DNA from: Ancylobacter pratisalsi
Lineage (GTDB): Bacteria; Pseudomonadota; Alphaproteobacteria; Rhizobiales; Xanthobacteraceae
Reading direction: 5' to 3'
Length of the DNA: 64,000 bases
NCBI RefSeq assembly: GCF_010669125.1
Contig: NZ_CP048630.1
Span: forward strand, 310,001-374,000
Part shown: one piece after another, positions 1-9,782 of the stretch
How the letters are laid out: every line of letters begins with the position of its first letter
Numbering within the stretch: the first letter of the stretch is position 1
Program-made: the position numbers and the translations under genes
Notes under the pieces: model-generated
The model's input: only the letters and a program-made list of their open reading frames with translations
Databases searched by the model: none
Told to the model about the DNA's origin: nothing

Positions 1-290
1 CCCGCTCCATGCGTGAAACGGTTGTGCGCGAGCCCGTGATCCGCACATCCGCAGACATGTCGGCGCCGGTTCGCAAGATCATGAACGACATTCCGATCGG
101 CCAGACCACCGCGCCAGAAGTGACGCAAGCCGGCATCGAGCTGATTGCCGTATGTGGTCGCCGAGAGATTGTCGGCGAAAGCGTGCGTAAGAAGGAAGTG
201 CGAAACGAGCTTCAGTCCAAGCAGATGGACACGCTCTCCAAGCGCCTTCTGGAAGAGGCCCGCAAGGCGGCCATGATCCAGTATCGTTGA
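1..290 (+). CDS. surA: SurA-like periplasmic peptidyl-prolyl isomerase (3' end only)
   Basis: Open at the left window edge, reading in the frame whose first full codon is at base 3, so only the C-terminal ~95 residues are present. The tail (MNDIPIGQTTAPEVTQAGIE...KKEVRNEL...LSKRLLEEARKAAMIQYR) has the usual shape of the end of SurA-type chaperones: a parvulin-like segment that promises a conserved G-x-T/P turn, then a C-terminal helix ending in a basic/Tyr-Arg motif. SurA escorts outer-membrane proteins to the BAM complex in the periplasm. It lies 6 nt before pdxA and then rsmA, the classic lptD-surA-pdxA-rsmA order, which is the main support for the name. The catalytic domain is outside the window. 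Confidence 0.8.
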   Translation, partial: RSMRETVVREPVIRTSADMSAPVRKIMNDIPIGQTTAPEVTQAGIELIAVCGRREIVGESVRKKEVRNELQSKQMDTLSKRLLEEARKAAMIQYR

Positions 291-296
291 GCGAAC

Positions 297-1367
297 ATGC
301 CACGCGCCTTCGAACCTGCCCTAGCTCTATCCCTGGGTGAGCCTGCCGGCATCGGCCCGGACATCGCCCTGATGGCCTGGGAGAGGCGTGCGGAACTCGA
401 TCTGCCACCCTTCTTCATCACCGGTGATCCTGTCCTGCTGCGTGCGCGGGCCAATCGGTTGGGCATTGCCTCACTCATACGGGAATGCGATCCCGAAGAC
501 GCAACTGCGCTTTTCGCCGAGGCACTGCCGGTTGTGCCCGCTGGCCCGCGTGCCACCGCGCAGCCAGGCGTACCGGACGCCAGCAGTGGGCCGGCAGCGA
601 AAGCCGCCATCGACATGGCGATCCGTTTCGTCCAGTCCGGCCAGGCCAGCGCGATCGTCACCAACCCGATTTCCAAGGCGGTTCTTTACGACGCGGGCTT
701 CCAATATCCCGGCCACACCGAGTATCTCGCCCATCTCGCCGGCACTCCCCCGCCGCGTCCGGTCATGATGATCTGGTCGACGGAACTCGCCGTCATTCCG
801 GCCACCATTCACGTGCCGCTTTCAGATGTAGCTCATTTGCTCACCCGCGAATTGCTGATCGAAACCGGACGGATCGCCGCCCGCGATCTCGAACGCCGTT
901 TCGGCATAACCCGGCCACGCCTCGGCTTCTGCGGCTTGAACCCTCATGCCGGTGAGCAGGGTACGATCGGATGCGAGGACGAAGATGTGACCCGTCCGGC
1001 GGTCGAAGCACTGCACCGCGAAGGCATCGACGCCCGAGGCCCCTTCCCTGCGGACACGATGTTCCATGCCGCCGCGCGGAAGAATTATGACGTTGTCATC
1101 GGCGCCTATCACGACCAGGTACTGACGCCCGTAAAGACGCTTGCGTTCGATCGTGCGGTAAATGTGACCCTCGGGCTTCCCTTTATCCGCACGTCGCCTG
1201 ACCATGGCACCGCCTTCGACATCGCCGGAACAGGGCGCGCCAATCCGGCCAGCCTTGTCGAAGCACTACGACTGGCGCGCCGCCTGTCCGACAGGGACGG
1301 CGAGGAGAGCGCTAAGGCGGACAAATCCGACACAGCGCCGCTTCTCGCCCATGGCGACCCGGCATGA
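297..1367 (+). CDS. pdxA: 4-hydroxythreonine-4-phosphate dehydrogenase
   Basis: NAD-dependent oxidation of 4-hydroxythreonine-4-phosphate in the DXP-dependent route to pyridoxine phosphate. The 356-residue protein starts with the family pattern [17 protein letters not shown]. It carries the conserved metal/substrate histidine regions [27 protein letters not shown] and [13 protein letters not shown], and ends with the [15 protein letters not shown] motif. It is slightly longer than many PdxA proteins because of a low-complexity tail after residue 335. The stop overlaps the rsmA start in an ATGA arrangement, so the two are probably translationally coupled. A pyridoxal kinase gene (pdxY) lies 54 kb away in the same window. 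Confidence 0.96.
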   Translation: MPRAFEPALALSLGEPAGIGPDIALMAWERRAELDLPPFFITGDPVLLRARANRLGIASLIRECDPEDATALFAEALPVVPAGPRATAQPGVPDASSGPAAKAAIDMAIRFVQSGQASAIVTNPISKAVLYDAGFQYPGHTEYLAHLAGTPPPRPVMMIWSTELAVIPATIHVPLSDVAHLLTRELLIETGRIAARDLERRFGITRPRLGFCGLNPHAGEQGTIGCEDEDVTRPAVEALHREGIDARGPFPADTMFHAAARKNYDVVIGAYHDQVLTPVKTLAFDRAVNVTLGLPFIRTSPDHGTAFDIAGTGRANPASLVEALRLARRLSDRDGEESAKADKSDTAPLLAHGDPA

Positions 1368-2248
1368 GTGGCATAGACGACCTGCCACCGCTGCGTGAGG
1401 TCATTCGAGACCACGGCCTCTCGGCGCTGAAATCACTCGGACAGAACTTTCTTCTCGACCTGAACCTGACCTCCCGGATCGCCCGCACGGCGGGCCGATT
1501 GGACGGAGTAACTGTTCTCGAAGTGGGTCCGGGACCGGGAGGCCTCACCCGGGCGATTCTCGCGCTTGGAGCGGAAAAGGTCGTCGCCATTGAACGCGAC
1601 CCGCGCTGCGTTGCCGCGCTCACGGAGGTGGCGGAGCGCTATCCGGACCGGTTGCAGATCATTGAGGGCGACGCACTGGAAATCGACCATACGACCCTGG
1701 TTCCCTCAGGTGGCCGTGTCTGCGTCATTGCCAACCTTCCTTATAATGTCGGGACGCCGCTCCTCATTGGCTGGCTTTCCGCCGACCCTTGGCCGCCATG
1801 GTATGAAAGCCTGACCTTGATGTTCCAGCGCGAGGTCGCCGAGCGTATCGTCGCGGCGCCGGGCACGGATCATTACGGTCGCCTTGCGGTGCTGGCGGGT
1901 TGGCGTTGCCAGTCCCACATCGCCTTCGACGTCCCGCCTTCCGCATTCGTGCCGCCGCCCAAGGTCACCTCGTCGGTGGTCCACCTGGTGCCACGCCCCG
2001 CGCCGCTGCCTTGCTCACGGGAGGCGCTGGAACGTGTCACGGAGGCCGCCTTTGGCCAGCGCCGCAAGATGCTGCGGCAAAGCCTGAAGAGCCTGGGAGT
2101 GGACACGATGGCGCTTCTTGAAGAAGCCGGCATCGCGCCGACCGAACGCGCGGAGCAGGTGCCGGTGGAAGGATTCGTCGCTCTCGCCAATGGGTGGTTG
2201 GCGCGGCGCAAGGCTGCCGTTCAGTCGGTGAGTACCGCCAGTTCCTGA
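1364..2248 (+). CDS. rsmA: 16S rRNA (adenine1518/1519-N6)-dimethyltransferase
   Basis: KsgA/RsmA dimethylates two adjacent adenines in the 3'-terminal helix of 16S rRNA using SAM, late in 30S maturation. The 294-residue protein has the N-terminal SLGQNFLLD motif, the SAM-binding loop [14 protein letters not shown] (about residues 53-66) and the catalytic NLPYNVG motif (about residue 123), followed by [12 protein letters not shown]. The ATG overlaps the pdxA stop by 4 nt. Its last 28 nt overlap, tail to tail, the 3' end of gmk on the other strand, so both transcripts must read into each other. Confidence 0.97.
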   Translation: MSGIDDLPPLREVIRDHGLSALKSLGQNFLLDLNLTSRIARTAGRLDGVTVLEVGPGPGGLTRAILALGAEKVVAIERDPRCVAALTEVAERYPDRLQIIEGDALEIDHTTLVPSGGRVCVIANLPYNVGTPLLIGWLSADPWPPWYESLTLMFQREVAERIVAAPGTDHYGRLAVLAGWRCQSHIAFDVPPSAFVPPPKVTSSVVHLVPRPAPLPCSREALERVTEAAFGQRRKMLRQSLKSLGVDTMALLEEAGIAPTERAEQVPVEGFVALANGWLARRKAAVQSVSTASS

Positions 2249-2886
2249 TCGAGACGTTCGACAATCGGCGGCAGCCCAAGCTGGCGCTCGCGGCGCAGGC
2301 GTTCGGCGGCAAGAATGCTCATAAGCGCGTGGAACGTCGTGTCCAGATCCTGGTTCACCAGCACGTAGTCATATTCCCGCCAGTGCTCGATCTCGACGCG
2401 CGCGTTCTTCAGCCGTTTCTCGATCACGCCGGAGGCATCTTCCGCCCGACGCTCCAGCCGCGTCTTCAGTTCGTTCGCTGAAGGCGGGAGTATGAAGACG
2501 CCGACGATGTCGCTGCGCATCTTTTCATACAGCTGCAGCGTACCCTGATAGTCGATATCGAACAGCACGTCCTTGCCCGACTTGAGAGCCTCCTCGACGG
2601 GTTCGCGGGGCGTGCCATAGAAATTGCCGTGCACCTCCGCCCATTCGAGCAGGTCGCCGGCGTCGCGCATACGCTCGAAACGCTCGCGCGTCATGAAGTG
2701 ATAATGGATGCCATCCACTTCGCTTGGACGCCGCTCGCGGGTCGTCACCGAAACCGACAGATGGATCTCGGGATGCTCCTTCAGAAGAAGCTGTGCGAGC
2801 GTCGATTTCCCCGCGCCGGAGGGCGAGGATAACACCAGCATCAGCCCGCGACGGGCGACGGAAATGGGCAATGCGCCGGTGGTCAT
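2221..2886 (-). CDS. gmk: Guanylate kinase
   Basis: Phosphorylates GMP to GDP with ATP. The 221-residue protein has the P-loop [13 protein letters not shown] near residues 20-32. The GMP-binding region is [21 protein letters not shown] and the acidic stretch is [11 protein letters not shown]. It is the last gene of a leftward series mltG-yicC-gmk and follows yicC by 6 nt, a gene pair conserved in proteobacteria. The 3' end is antisense to the last codons of rsmA (28 nt convergent overlap). Confidence 0.97.
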   Translation of the reverse strand: MTTGALPISVARRGLMLVLSSPSGAGKSTLAQLLLKEHPEIHLSVSVTTRERRPSEVDGIHYHFMTRERFERMRDAGDLLEWAEVHGNFYGTPREPVEEALKSGKDVLFDIDYQGTLQLYEKMRSDIVGVFILPPSANELKTRLERRAEDASGVIEKRLKNARVEIEHWREYDYVLVNQDLDTTFHALMSILAAERLRRERQLGLPPIVERLDQELAVLTD

Positions 2887-2892
2887 GCAACC

Positions 2893-3780
2893 TCACTCGA
2901 TATTCTGAACTTGCTCGCGAAATTGTTCGACCAGCCCCTTCAGCTCCAGCCCAATCGCCGTCAACGAAACGTCATTGGCCTTGGAACACAGCGTATTGGT
3001 CTCGCGATTGAACTCCTGCGCCAGGAAATCGAGCTTGCGTCCCACCGCGCCGCCCTCCGCGAGCATGGTGCGCGCTGCCGCAACGTGAGCCACAAGGCGA
3101 TCGAGTTCCTCGCGCACATCGACCTTCGTCGCGAGCATGAGGGCCTCCTGATGCAGCCGGTCCGGATCGAAATTGGTACCGGTATCCATCAGAACGCGGA
3201 TCTGCTCAAGAAGCCTGGCGCGGATGGCTTCAGGCTGGCGTGAGGGATTGGCCTCCGCCTGCGCCGTCAATGTCGCGATGCCGTCGAGCCGGTCATGGAG
3301 CACCGCCCCCAGCGCGGCGCCCTCCTGCATCCGCATGACTGAAAGTTCTGCAAGCGCCTCTTCGAAGCCGGCAATAACCGCGGCCTCGGCGTCACGCCGC
3401 TCCTGCGTGCTTTCCTCGGCTTCGGCGACCTCCAGGACACCCTTGATGCCAAGAAGTCCCTCAATTCGAATGGGAGGGGCATCGATGTCTACGGCAACAC
3501 GGCGCAGCGTCGTGGCAATCGCACGCAGCACGTCCTCGTTCACCCGTACACTCACGGCCACTTCCTGACGGGTCATGGAGAGGTTGGCTGACACATTGCC
3601 GCGCCCCAGCGCCTGGCTCGCGATCGGCTTCAGACGGGGCTCAAGTGCTTCCCACCCTCCGGGAAGCCGCAGACGGACATCAAGGCCCTTGCCATTGACG
3701 GATTTCAGTTCCCAGGCCCAGTTCCACGCGCCGATCATGCCCTGCGTGCGCGCAAACCCCGTCATGCTGGCCAACGCCAT
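2893..3780 (-). CDS. yicC: YicC family endoribonuclease/stress protein
   Basis: The 295-residue protein opens with the family hallmark MASMTGFARTQG and WELKSVNGKGLDVRLRLP. It closes with the highly conserved EFNRETNTLCSKANDVSLTAIGLELKGLVEQFREQVQNIE. YicC proteins are hexameric metal-dependent RNases implicated in RNA turnover and stationary-phase survival. It lies directly upstream of gmk, as in many proteobacteria, and downstream of mltG with a 92 nt gap. The start follows from the conserved N-terminus. Confidence 0.93.
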   Translation of the reverse strand: MALASMTGFARTQGMIGAWNWAWELKSVNGKGLDVRLRLPGGWEALEPRLKPIASQALGRGNVSANLSMTRQEVAVSVRVNEDVLRAIATTLRRVAVDIDAPPIRIEGLLGIKGVLEVAEAEESTQERRDAEAAVIAGFEEALAELSVMRMQEGAALGAVLHDRLDGIATLTAQAEANPSRQPEAIRARLLEQIRVLMDTGTNFDPDRLHQEALMLATKVDVREELDRLVAHVAAARTMLAEGGAVGRKLDFLAQEFNRETNTLCSKANDVSLTAIGLELKGLVEQFREQVQNIE

Positions 3781-3872
3781 GCTCTGTCCTGTCCCTTTAA
3801 ACGCGCGCCAGCATGGGCGCCGGCGCGCGGAACATACCGGCGCCGCCGTCCGCCCTCAAGCGGCACACCGCA

Positions 3873-5030
3873 TCAATCTATATCGGGCGTTGCCCCGGTA
3901 TGACCGGCCGTACCGGCAGGCGCACTTGAGGGATCCACCTTCTTGTCGCGCTCTATCTTCCGCCAGTTGGCGACGTTCTTGTTGTGCGCCGCCAGCGTTT
4001 CGGCAAAGGCGTGCCCACCCGTACCATCCGCGACAAAGTAGAGATCCTGTGTTTCAGCAGGATTGGCCACCGCTTCCAGCGACGCGCGGCCGGGATTGCC
4101 GATCGGTCCGGGCGGTAGCCCGGCGATGGTGTAGGTATTGAACGGAGTCGGCGTATTGATGTCGGCCTTGGTCAACGGCCGATCCAGCCGCCCCTTGCCA
4201 CGCACGAGCCCGTAAATGATGGTCGGGTCGGACTGCAGCCGCATCTTCTTGTTGAGACGGTTCACGAACACGGCGGCCACCTGCGGGCGCTCATGGGACA
4301 CCCCGGTCTCCTTCTCGACGATGGAGGCCAGAATCACCAGGTCCTCCGGCGACTTCAGCGGCATCTCGGGATTGCGCTTGGCCCAGATCTCCTTGAGCGC
4401 AGCCTGCTGTGCACGCGCCATGCGGCGCAGCATGTCCTCACGGGTGGTGCCGCGAGTGATCTTGTAGGTCTCCGGCAGCAGGCTACCTTCACGCGGGATC
4501 TGGCGCACAGCGCCCGACAATTCCGGCGCGTCCATAAGCCGGGCGACAATCTGCTCGCTCGTGAGGCCCTCAGGAATGGTAATATTGTGCTCGATCACCC
4601 TTCCGGCGACGATCGCGCTGAGCACCTCACGGGTCGATTCGCCCTTGGTGAATTCGTACTCGCCGGCCTTCAACTTGCCGGACGCACGGCTGCCAAGGGC
4701 CGCACCGACGAAAACCCATTTATCGGCGATCACACCTTGCTTCACCAGCAGGTCGGCGATGTCCATCAAGCCGTACTCACCGGGAACGATGACCGCCGTA
4801 TCTTCGGGCAGCGGCCCCGGTGCGTCATAGCGGGCTTTGCCAACCCACAGCGCGCCCCCTCCGATGATGATCGCCACCATAAGAAGGGTGAATATCGCGC
4901 TTCCCGCGACGATGAGGGGATGGCCAGCCCGCTTGGACGCCTTCGAGGCCTTGCGTGACGGCTTCAGCTTCCCTGCCGGCGGCGGGGGCGGAGGAGCGGG
5001 CGTCGGCTCCGGGGGAGTCTGCTCGTTCAT
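3873..5030 (-). CDS. mltG: Endolytic murein transglycosylase (YceG-like)
   Basis: MltG cleaves nascent glycan strands at the inner membrane and sets their length. The 385-residue protein has a Pro-rich cytoplasmic head (residues 1-35) and one transmembrane helix (about 39-64). It then has a periplasmic LysM-like part and the YceG catalytic domain with the catalytic glutamate in LASIVEKETGVSHERPQVAAVFVNRL. The motifs RLQSDPTIIYGL and NTYTIAGLPPGPIGNPG are family signatures. It lies between fabF (115 nt upstream) and yicC, the standard fab-mltG neighbourhood. Confidence 0.95.
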   Translation of the reverse strand: MNEQTPPEPTPAPPPPPPAGKLKPSRKASKASKRAGHPLIVAGSAIFTLLMVAIIIGGGALWVGKARYDAPGPLPEDTAVIVPGEYGLMDIADLLVKQGVIADKWVFVGAALGSRASGKLKAGEYEFTKGESTREVLSAIVAGRVIEHNITIPEGLTSEQIVARLMDAPELSGAVRQIPREGSLLPETYKITRGTTREDMLRRMARAQQAALKEIWAKRNPEMPLKSPEDLVILASIVEKETGVSHERPQVAAVFVNRLNKKMRLQSDPTIIYGLVRGKGRLDRPLTKADINTPTPFNTYTIAGLPPGPIGNPGRASLEAVANPAETQDLYFVADGTGGHAFAETLAAHNKNVANWRKIERDKKVDPSSAPAGTAGHTGATPDID

Positions 5031-5145
5031 CAGTTCCTCGCCTAGCTTTGAGGGGCGCTCGAAAGGTGAGGCAGCCTAACGTCAAATATGGCGAAAGCGG
5101 GAACCGGAGGGCGGGAGCCGGGTGGCCCCGGCCCTCCGCCCGCTA

Positions 5146-6408
5146 TCAGTGAATGTAACGCTTGAAGACCAGCGACGCGTTTGTGCCACCGAAGCCGAAC
5201 GAGTTCGACAGGGCGTACTCAATATTGCGTCGGCGCGGCGTGTGCGGCACCAGGTCCAGCGAGGTCTCGACCGAAGGGTTGTCGAGATTGATCGTCGCCG
5301 GCGCAATCTGGTCACGTATCGCCAGCAGGGAGAAGATCGCCTCGACGGATCCCGCGGCGCCAAGCAGGTGGCCAATCGCCGACTTGGTCGACGACATCGA
5401 AGCATGTCCAACCGCGTTGCCAAGCAGACGCTCAACGGCGCCGAGTTCAATACCGTCGGCCATCGTCGATGTGCCGTGGGCATTGATGTAATCAACCTCG
5501 GACGCAGTTATGCCAGCGCGCTTCAGCGCGGCCGCCATGCTGCGAAAGGCGCCATCGCCATCCTCGGCGGGCGCGGTGATGTGGTAGGCATCGCCCGACA
5601 TACCGTAGCCGACGATCTCTCCATAGATCTTCGCTCCGCGAGCCAGGGCATGGTCAAGCGCTTCGACAACAACGATGCCGGCACCCTCACCCATGACAAA
5701 GCCATCCCGATCCCTGTCATAGGGACGGGAGGCCTTCTCAGGCGTGTCGTTGAAACTCGTCGAAAGCGCCCGGCAGGCGGCGAAACCCGCGAGCGCCAGA
5801 CGGTTGATCGGCGATTCGGTGCCACCGGCCACCATCACATCCGCATCGCCGAAGGCGATCAGACGCGCGGCATCGCCAATCGCGTGCGCGCCGGTCGAAC
5901 AGGCGGTTACGACGGCATGGTTGGGACCCTTGAGGCCGTGCTCGATCGACACATAGCCGCCGGCAAGATTAATCAGTCGACCGGGAATGAAGAACGGCGA
6001 AACCCGGCGCGGACCGCGCTCCTGCAGGAGCAGCGAGGTCTCGGCGATGCCCTGAAGGCCACCAATGCCCGAACCGATGAGAACGCCCGTGGCGCACTGA
6101 TCCTCATATGAGGAAGGATGCCAGTCGGCATCGTCCAGCGCCTGCGTGGAGGCCGCCATGGCGTACAGAATGAATTCGTCGACCTTGCGCTGTTCCTTCG
6201 GCTCCATCCACTGGTCGGGATTGAAGGTGCCGTCGGTGCCGTCCCCGCGCGGGATCTGGCAGGCAATTTTGGCCGGCAGATCGGAAACGTCAAAGTTCTC
6301 GACACGTCGCGCACCGCTGCGACCTTCAAGAAGCCGCTGCCATGTGACGTCGACGCCGCAACCGAGCGGCGTCACCATGCCAAGGCCGGTAACGACCACG
6401 CGCCTCAT
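5146..6408 (-). CDS. fabF: 3-oxoacyl-ACP synthase II
   Basis: Elongating condensing enzyme of type II fatty-acid synthesis, active on malonyl-ACP and acyl-ACP. From the ATG at 6408 it is 420 residues, beginning MRRVVVTGLGMVTPLG, the normal N-terminus. A start 21 nt further upstream would add a non-conserved MVPRRHR. The Cys-His-His triad is visible in VTACSTGAHAIG, NAHGTSTMADGIE and SAIGHLLGAAGS. It follows acpP by 72 nt and precedes mltG. Confidence 0.97.
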   Translation of the reverse strand: MRRVVVTGLGMVTPLGCGVDVTWQRLLEGRSGARRVENFDVSDLPAKIACQIPRGDGTDGTFNPDQWMEPKEQRKVDEFILYAMAASTQALDDADWHPSSYEDQCATGVLIGSGIGGLQGIAETSLLLQERGPRRVSPFFIPGRLINLAGGYVSIEHGLKGPNHAVVTACSTGAHAIGDAARLIAFGDADVMVAGGTESPINRLALAGFAACRALSTSFNDTPEKASRPYDRDRDGFVMGEGAGIVVVEALDHALARGAKIYGEIVGYGMSGDAYHITAPAEDGDGAFRSMAAALKRAGITASEVDYINAHGTSTMADGIELGAVERLLGNAVGHASMSSTKSAIGHLLGAAGSVEAIFSLLAIRDQIAPATINLDNPSVETSLDLVPHTPRRRNIEYALSNSFGFGGTNASLVFKRYIH

Positions 6409-6480
6409 ACGATGTCTCCGGGGAACCACAAAATGAATGGCGCCGCGCCGGTTGAACCGTCGCGGCGCTCAGACCCACCC

Positions 6481-6717
6481 TCAGGCGGCGTTCTTCTCAA
6501 GGAACTTGATTGCGTCGCCGACGGTCAGGATCGTCTCGGCGGCGTCGTCGGGGATCTCGCAGTTGAAGGCCTCTTCAAAGGCCATGACCAGCTCGACCGT
6601 GTCGAGACTGTCTGCGCCGAGATCGTCGATGAAGCTGGCGTTCTCCGTGACCTTCTCCGGCTCGACGCCGAGGTGTTCGGCCACAATCTTCTTCACGCGC
6701 TCGGCAATATCGCTCAT
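6481..6717 (-). CDS. acpP: Acyl carrier protein
   Basis: Small acidic carrier of fatty-acyl intermediates, 78 residues. The serine that receives 4'-phosphopantetheine is in [19 protein letters not shown], the invariant DSL motif. A 230 nt gap separates it from fabG upstream, and a GC-rich inverted repeat lies 52 nt before the start (6769-6784), so it may have its own promoter or leader, as expected for such an abundant protein. Confidence 0.98.
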   Translation of the reverse strand: MSDIAERVKKIVAEHLGVEPEKVTENASFIDDLGADSLDTVELVMAFEEAFNCEIPDDAAETILTVGDAIKFLEKNAA

Positions 6718-6768
6718 CGGTTCACCCTCGTCCGTATCCGGAGGTTGCTACGTTGTTTCATCTGGCCC

Positions 6769-6784
6769 CCGCGCCGAGGCGCGG
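6769..6784. repeat. 7-bp GC-rich hairpin in the acpP leader
   Basis: Arms CCGCGCC (6769-6775) and GGCGCGG (6778-6784) flank a 2-nt centre, 52 nt upstream of the acpP start. It could be a 5' UTR structure or the terminator of fabG transcripts. No T-run follows on the acpP strand. Confidence 0.4.
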
Positions 6785-6947
6785 TCTGGCGGCCTGTTTT
6801 CTGCCCCGATTACAGGAGGTGCACGGGCCTTCCGCGTTGGTCTCGCGGTGCCCACCCCTGTGAGCCGTGGCGGTCGTTAGCACACTTCATTCGGCAAAAC
6901 CAGCGCCCCTCGCGAGCGTATGGAAACACCGGATTCCATGGACTTGT

Positions 6948-7685
6948 TCAGATCATCGCCATACCGCCATTCACGTGCAGAGTCTGCCCCGTGACGTAGG
7001 CGGCCTCGTTTGAGGCGAGATAGACAGCAGCGGCCGCGATATCCTCGGGACTCCCGAGTCGCGCGGCCGGTACGGAGGAGAGAATCGCCTCCCTCTGCTT
7101 GTCGTTCAAAACGTCGGTCATCGGCGTCGCGATGAAGCCCGGCGCAATGCAGTTCACCGTCACCCCGCGCGCCGCCACTTCCTTGGCCAGCGCCTTGGAC
7201 ATGCCGATCATTCCGGCTTTGGCCGCTGCGTAATTACCCTGGCCGGCATTGCCGGTCACGCCGACAATCGAGGTGATGCCAATGATACGGCCAGTACGCC
7301 GGCGCATCATGTTGCGCGCCGCCGCACGCATCAGCCGAAAGCCGGCCGTCAGGTTGACGGCGATCACCGTGTCCCATGCCTCGTCACTGATACGCACGAA
7401 AAGCGCGTCACGGGTGATGCCAGCATTGTTGACCAGAATGTCGAGGTCGCCCATGGCCTCCTCGGCCTGGGGAACCAGCAGCTCGACCTGCTCACTGCTG
7501 GAAAGGTCGCAGGGAAGCACATGGACGCGCTCGCCGAGCTCACCCGCCAGTTCCTCAAGCACCTCGCGGCGGGTGCCGGAAATCCCAACGGTAGCGCCCT
7601 GAGCGTGAAGCGCCGTGGCGATTCCCTTGCCGATGCCACCAGTGGCCCCGGTGACCAGAGCGGTCTTGCCTGTCAGATCGAACAC
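6948..7685 (-). CDS. fabG: 3-oxoacyl-ACP reductase
   Basis: NADPH-dependent reduction of 3-oxoacyl-ACP; short-chain dehydrogenase fold, 245 residues. I place the start at the GTG at 7685, giving VFDLTGKTALVTGATGGIG, because AGGAGA lies just upstream and the start then falls in the 19 nt gap after fabD. The longer reading (to 7784) would run into fabD and has no conserved N-terminus. Cofactor motif TGATGGIGKG, catalytic Ser in ITSIVGVTGNAGQ and YAAAK are all present. Confidence 0.96.
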   Translation of the reverse strand: MFDLTGKTALVTGATGGIGKGIATALHAQGATVGISGTRREVLEELAGELGERVHVLPCDLSSSEQVELLVPQAEEAMGDLDILVNNAGITRDALFVRISDEAWDTVIAVNLTAGFRLMRAAARNMMRRRTGRIIGITSIVGVTGNAGQGNYAAAKAGMIGMSKALAKEVAARGVTVNCIAPGFIATPMTDVLNDKQREAILSSVPAARLGSPEDIAAAAVYLASNEAAYVTGQTLHVNGGMAMI

Positions 7686-7704
7686 GGCTTTCTCCTGAAT
7701 TATC

Positions 7705-8655
7705 TTACGCCACGGGGTCGGCTGCAGCGAAGGACGCAACATCCGCAGGCGTCCCGACATTGGTCGAGGCGACCTGGCGCGCAATACGCTTGGTCAGACC
7801 CGAAAGCACTTTGCCCGTTCCCACTTCAACCAGCCGCGTCACACCGGCTTCGGCCATGAAGCTGACACACTCGCGCCAGCGAACCGTCCCCGTGACCTGC
7901 TTTACCAGAAGCGACTTGATTTCGACGGGGTCGATCACCGGACGAGCCGTGACATTGGCGACCAGAGGAACCTTTGGGGCTCGCATATCGACCCCCTCGA
8001 GCGCCTCGGCCATTGCTTCGGCGGCGGCGCCGATTAGGCTGGAATGAAACGGTGCGGAAACAGTGAGCATGATCGCACGAGAAGCACCTTCACGTTTGGC
8101 GATCACGCAGGCCCGCTCCACGGCGGCCGCGTCACCCGACACCACCACCTGCCCAGGCGCGTTGTCGTTGGCGATATCGCAGATCTGGCCCTCGGCGGCC
8201 TCCTGCGCCACGGCGCAGACCTGGTCGAAGTCGAGACCAAGGATCGCGGCCATGGCACCCGTGCCAACCGGCGTCGCCGCCTGCATCGCGGTACCGCGCA
8301 AACGCAGCAACCGAGCGGAATCGGCAATCGACAGGCTCCCCGCGGCGGCGAGGGAAGAGTATTCCCCGAGCGAATGGCCGGCGACGAAGGCGGCGTCGCG
8401 CGCGAGATCCAGACCGGCCTCACTTTCCAGCACGCGCATAGCGGCCAGCGAGGCAGCCATCAACGCGGGCTGTGTATTCGCGGTCAGCGTCAGCGTCTCG
8501 ATCGGGCCATCCCACATAATCGCGGACAGCTTCTCCCCAAGGGCGTCATCGACTTCGGCGAAAACGGCGCGCGCGACCGAGAACTCCTCGGCCAGTGCCT
8601 TGCCCATACCGACTACTTGACTTCCCTGCCCCGGGAAAACGATGGCATTGCTCAT
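7705..8655 (-). CDS. fabD: Malonyl-CoA:ACP transacylase
   Basis: Transfers malonyl from CoA to ACP, feeding fatty-acid elongation. The start at 8655 gives MSNAIVFPGQGSQVVGMGK, the canonical N-terminus (316 residues); the longer reading adds 22 unconserved residues. The nucleophilic Ser is in GHSLGEYSSLAAAG and the catalytic His in SAPFHSSLIGAAA. It is the first gene of the leftward fabD-fabG-acpP-fabF series and is divergent from the GGDEF gene. Confidence 0.97.
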   Translation of the reverse strand: MSNAIVFPGQGSQVVGMGKALAEEFSVARAVFAEVDDALGEKLSAIMWDGPIETLTLTANTQPALMAASLAAMRVLESEAGLDLARDAAFVAGHSLGEYSSLAAAGSLSIADSARLLRLRGTAMQAATPVGTGAMAAILGLDFDQVCAVAQEAAEGQICDIANDNAPGQVVVSGDAAAVERACVIAKREGASRAIMLTVSAPFHSSLIGAAAEAMAEALEGVDMRAPKVPLVANVTARPVIDPVEIKSLLVKQVTGTVRWRECVSFMAEAGVTRLVEVGTGKVLSGLTKRIARQVASTNVGTPADVASFAAADPVA

Positions 8656-8752
8656 GACGTAGCGTGATCCATTCGTTAAGAATTGGCGGCCGCAGGAACA
8701 CCGCCCGACGCCCCATGTCAAGCTGCGTGGGGCAAAGGCGGCAAGCAGCGGT

Positions 8753-9622
8753 ATGGTTCTCCACCCGATTAAGGGCAGCCCCCCACTTCAGATGCTGGCA
8801 TTAACTATTACCTGTGGGCTGCTCGCCGTCACACTGGTGTTGGCGGCGATACACCAACTGCTCGCGCTCGCCAGGCTCGCCCCGCGTCGATGGCTGCGCC
8901 ACGCCTGGGCATCGCTGGCGGCGCTGCTATGTCTTGCTCTCCTGCTGGCATTCTATGCGATGTACATTCAGCTGCGAATGGCGGCCGTAACGTATGTCGA
9001 GGCTCTAGACACACTGATCCATCTTGTGGGCGCGGCATTCATCCTGGCCGTCGCGTTGCTTTCGCGACGTACCGCCGGCGACATTCTCAGATCCGCCTTC
9101 TTTGAAACGGCCGCGCTGACCGACGACCTCACACAGCTCCCAAACAGGCGACATTTTGACAGCGCGCTCCCCGAACAGGTCGAACTGGCCCGGCGGCGAA
9201 ATCATCCGCTCGCGCTGGTGATGCTGGACATTGATCATTTCAAGCAGGTGAACGACCGCTATGGGCACAGCCGTGGCGACAGCGTGCTGGAGCATCTGGG
9301 CGAGCTTCTCCTCACCACCAAACGCGCCTCGGACACCGCCTTTCGCGTTGGTGGGGAGGAGTTTGCCATTATCGCTCCGCGCACCACGATCACTGAAGCC
9401 CATGAGATGGCCGAGCGAATGAGGCGGGCCGTCGAGCACTCGGGAACAACAGCGAACGTACCCGCGATCACCATCAGCCTCGGCATTGCGGCTCTCAAAC
9501 CCGAAGACAACATATCCTCACTGATGGACCGCGCCGATGCCGCGCTCTATCAAGCCAAGCACGCCGGTCGCAATCGTACCCGCCTGGCACGGGCCGACGT
9601 CGCGAAGCCCGACGTCCCCTGA
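8753..9622 (+). CDS. Membrane-anchored diguanylate cyclase (GGDEF)
   Basis: The N-terminal ~110 residues hold about three hydrophobic segments (residues 14-35, 47-70, 85-105) with no recognisable sensor domain. A complete GGDEF domain follows, with DDLTQLPNRRHFD, LDIDHFKQVNDRYGH and the active-site motif GGEEF (about residues 200-204). An RASD sequence five residues before GGEEF matches the RxxD inhibitory I-site, so product feedback is expected. No EAL domain is present. The protein should make cyclic di-GMP from two GTP. It is a single gene between fabD (divergent) and rpsF. Confidence 0.93.
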   Translation: MVLHPIKGSPPLQMLALTITCGLLAVTLVLAAIHQLLALARLAPRRWLRHAWASLAALLCLALLLAFYAMYIQLRMAAVTYVEALDTLIHLVGAAFILAVALLSRRTAGDILRSAFFETAALTDDLTQLPNRRHFDSALPEQVELARRRNHPLALVMLDIDHFKQVNDRYGHSRGDSVLEHLGELLLTTKRASDTAFRVGGEEFAIIAPRTTITEAHEMAERMRRAVEHSGTTANVPAITISLGIAALKPEDNISSLMDRADAALYQAKHAGRNRTRLARADVAKPDVP

Positions 9623-9648
9623 TGTTCCGCCCGGCATCCCCGCTCCCC

Positions 9649-9676
9649 TTGATTTTGCAGCGATTGCGCGTATAAG
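9649..9676 (+). promoter_or_regulatory. Candidate sigma-70-type promoter for the rpsF operon
   Basis: TTGATT (9649-9654) and TATAAG (9671-9676) are separated by 16 nt and lie about 190 nt upstream of the rpsF start. This is the best-looking -35/-10 pair I see in the window and would leave a leader of roughly 180 nt on the S6 mRNA. Confidence 0.6.
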
Positions 9677-9782
9677 CGCGCGCACTGTTGGTCCTGGCCG
9701 GGGGCTGAACGGACGGTTGTGCCTTTGTGCATGGCAGGAAGTCTTGTGCTTCCGACGTCCCGTGTCCCCGCCTTCGAGAAGT

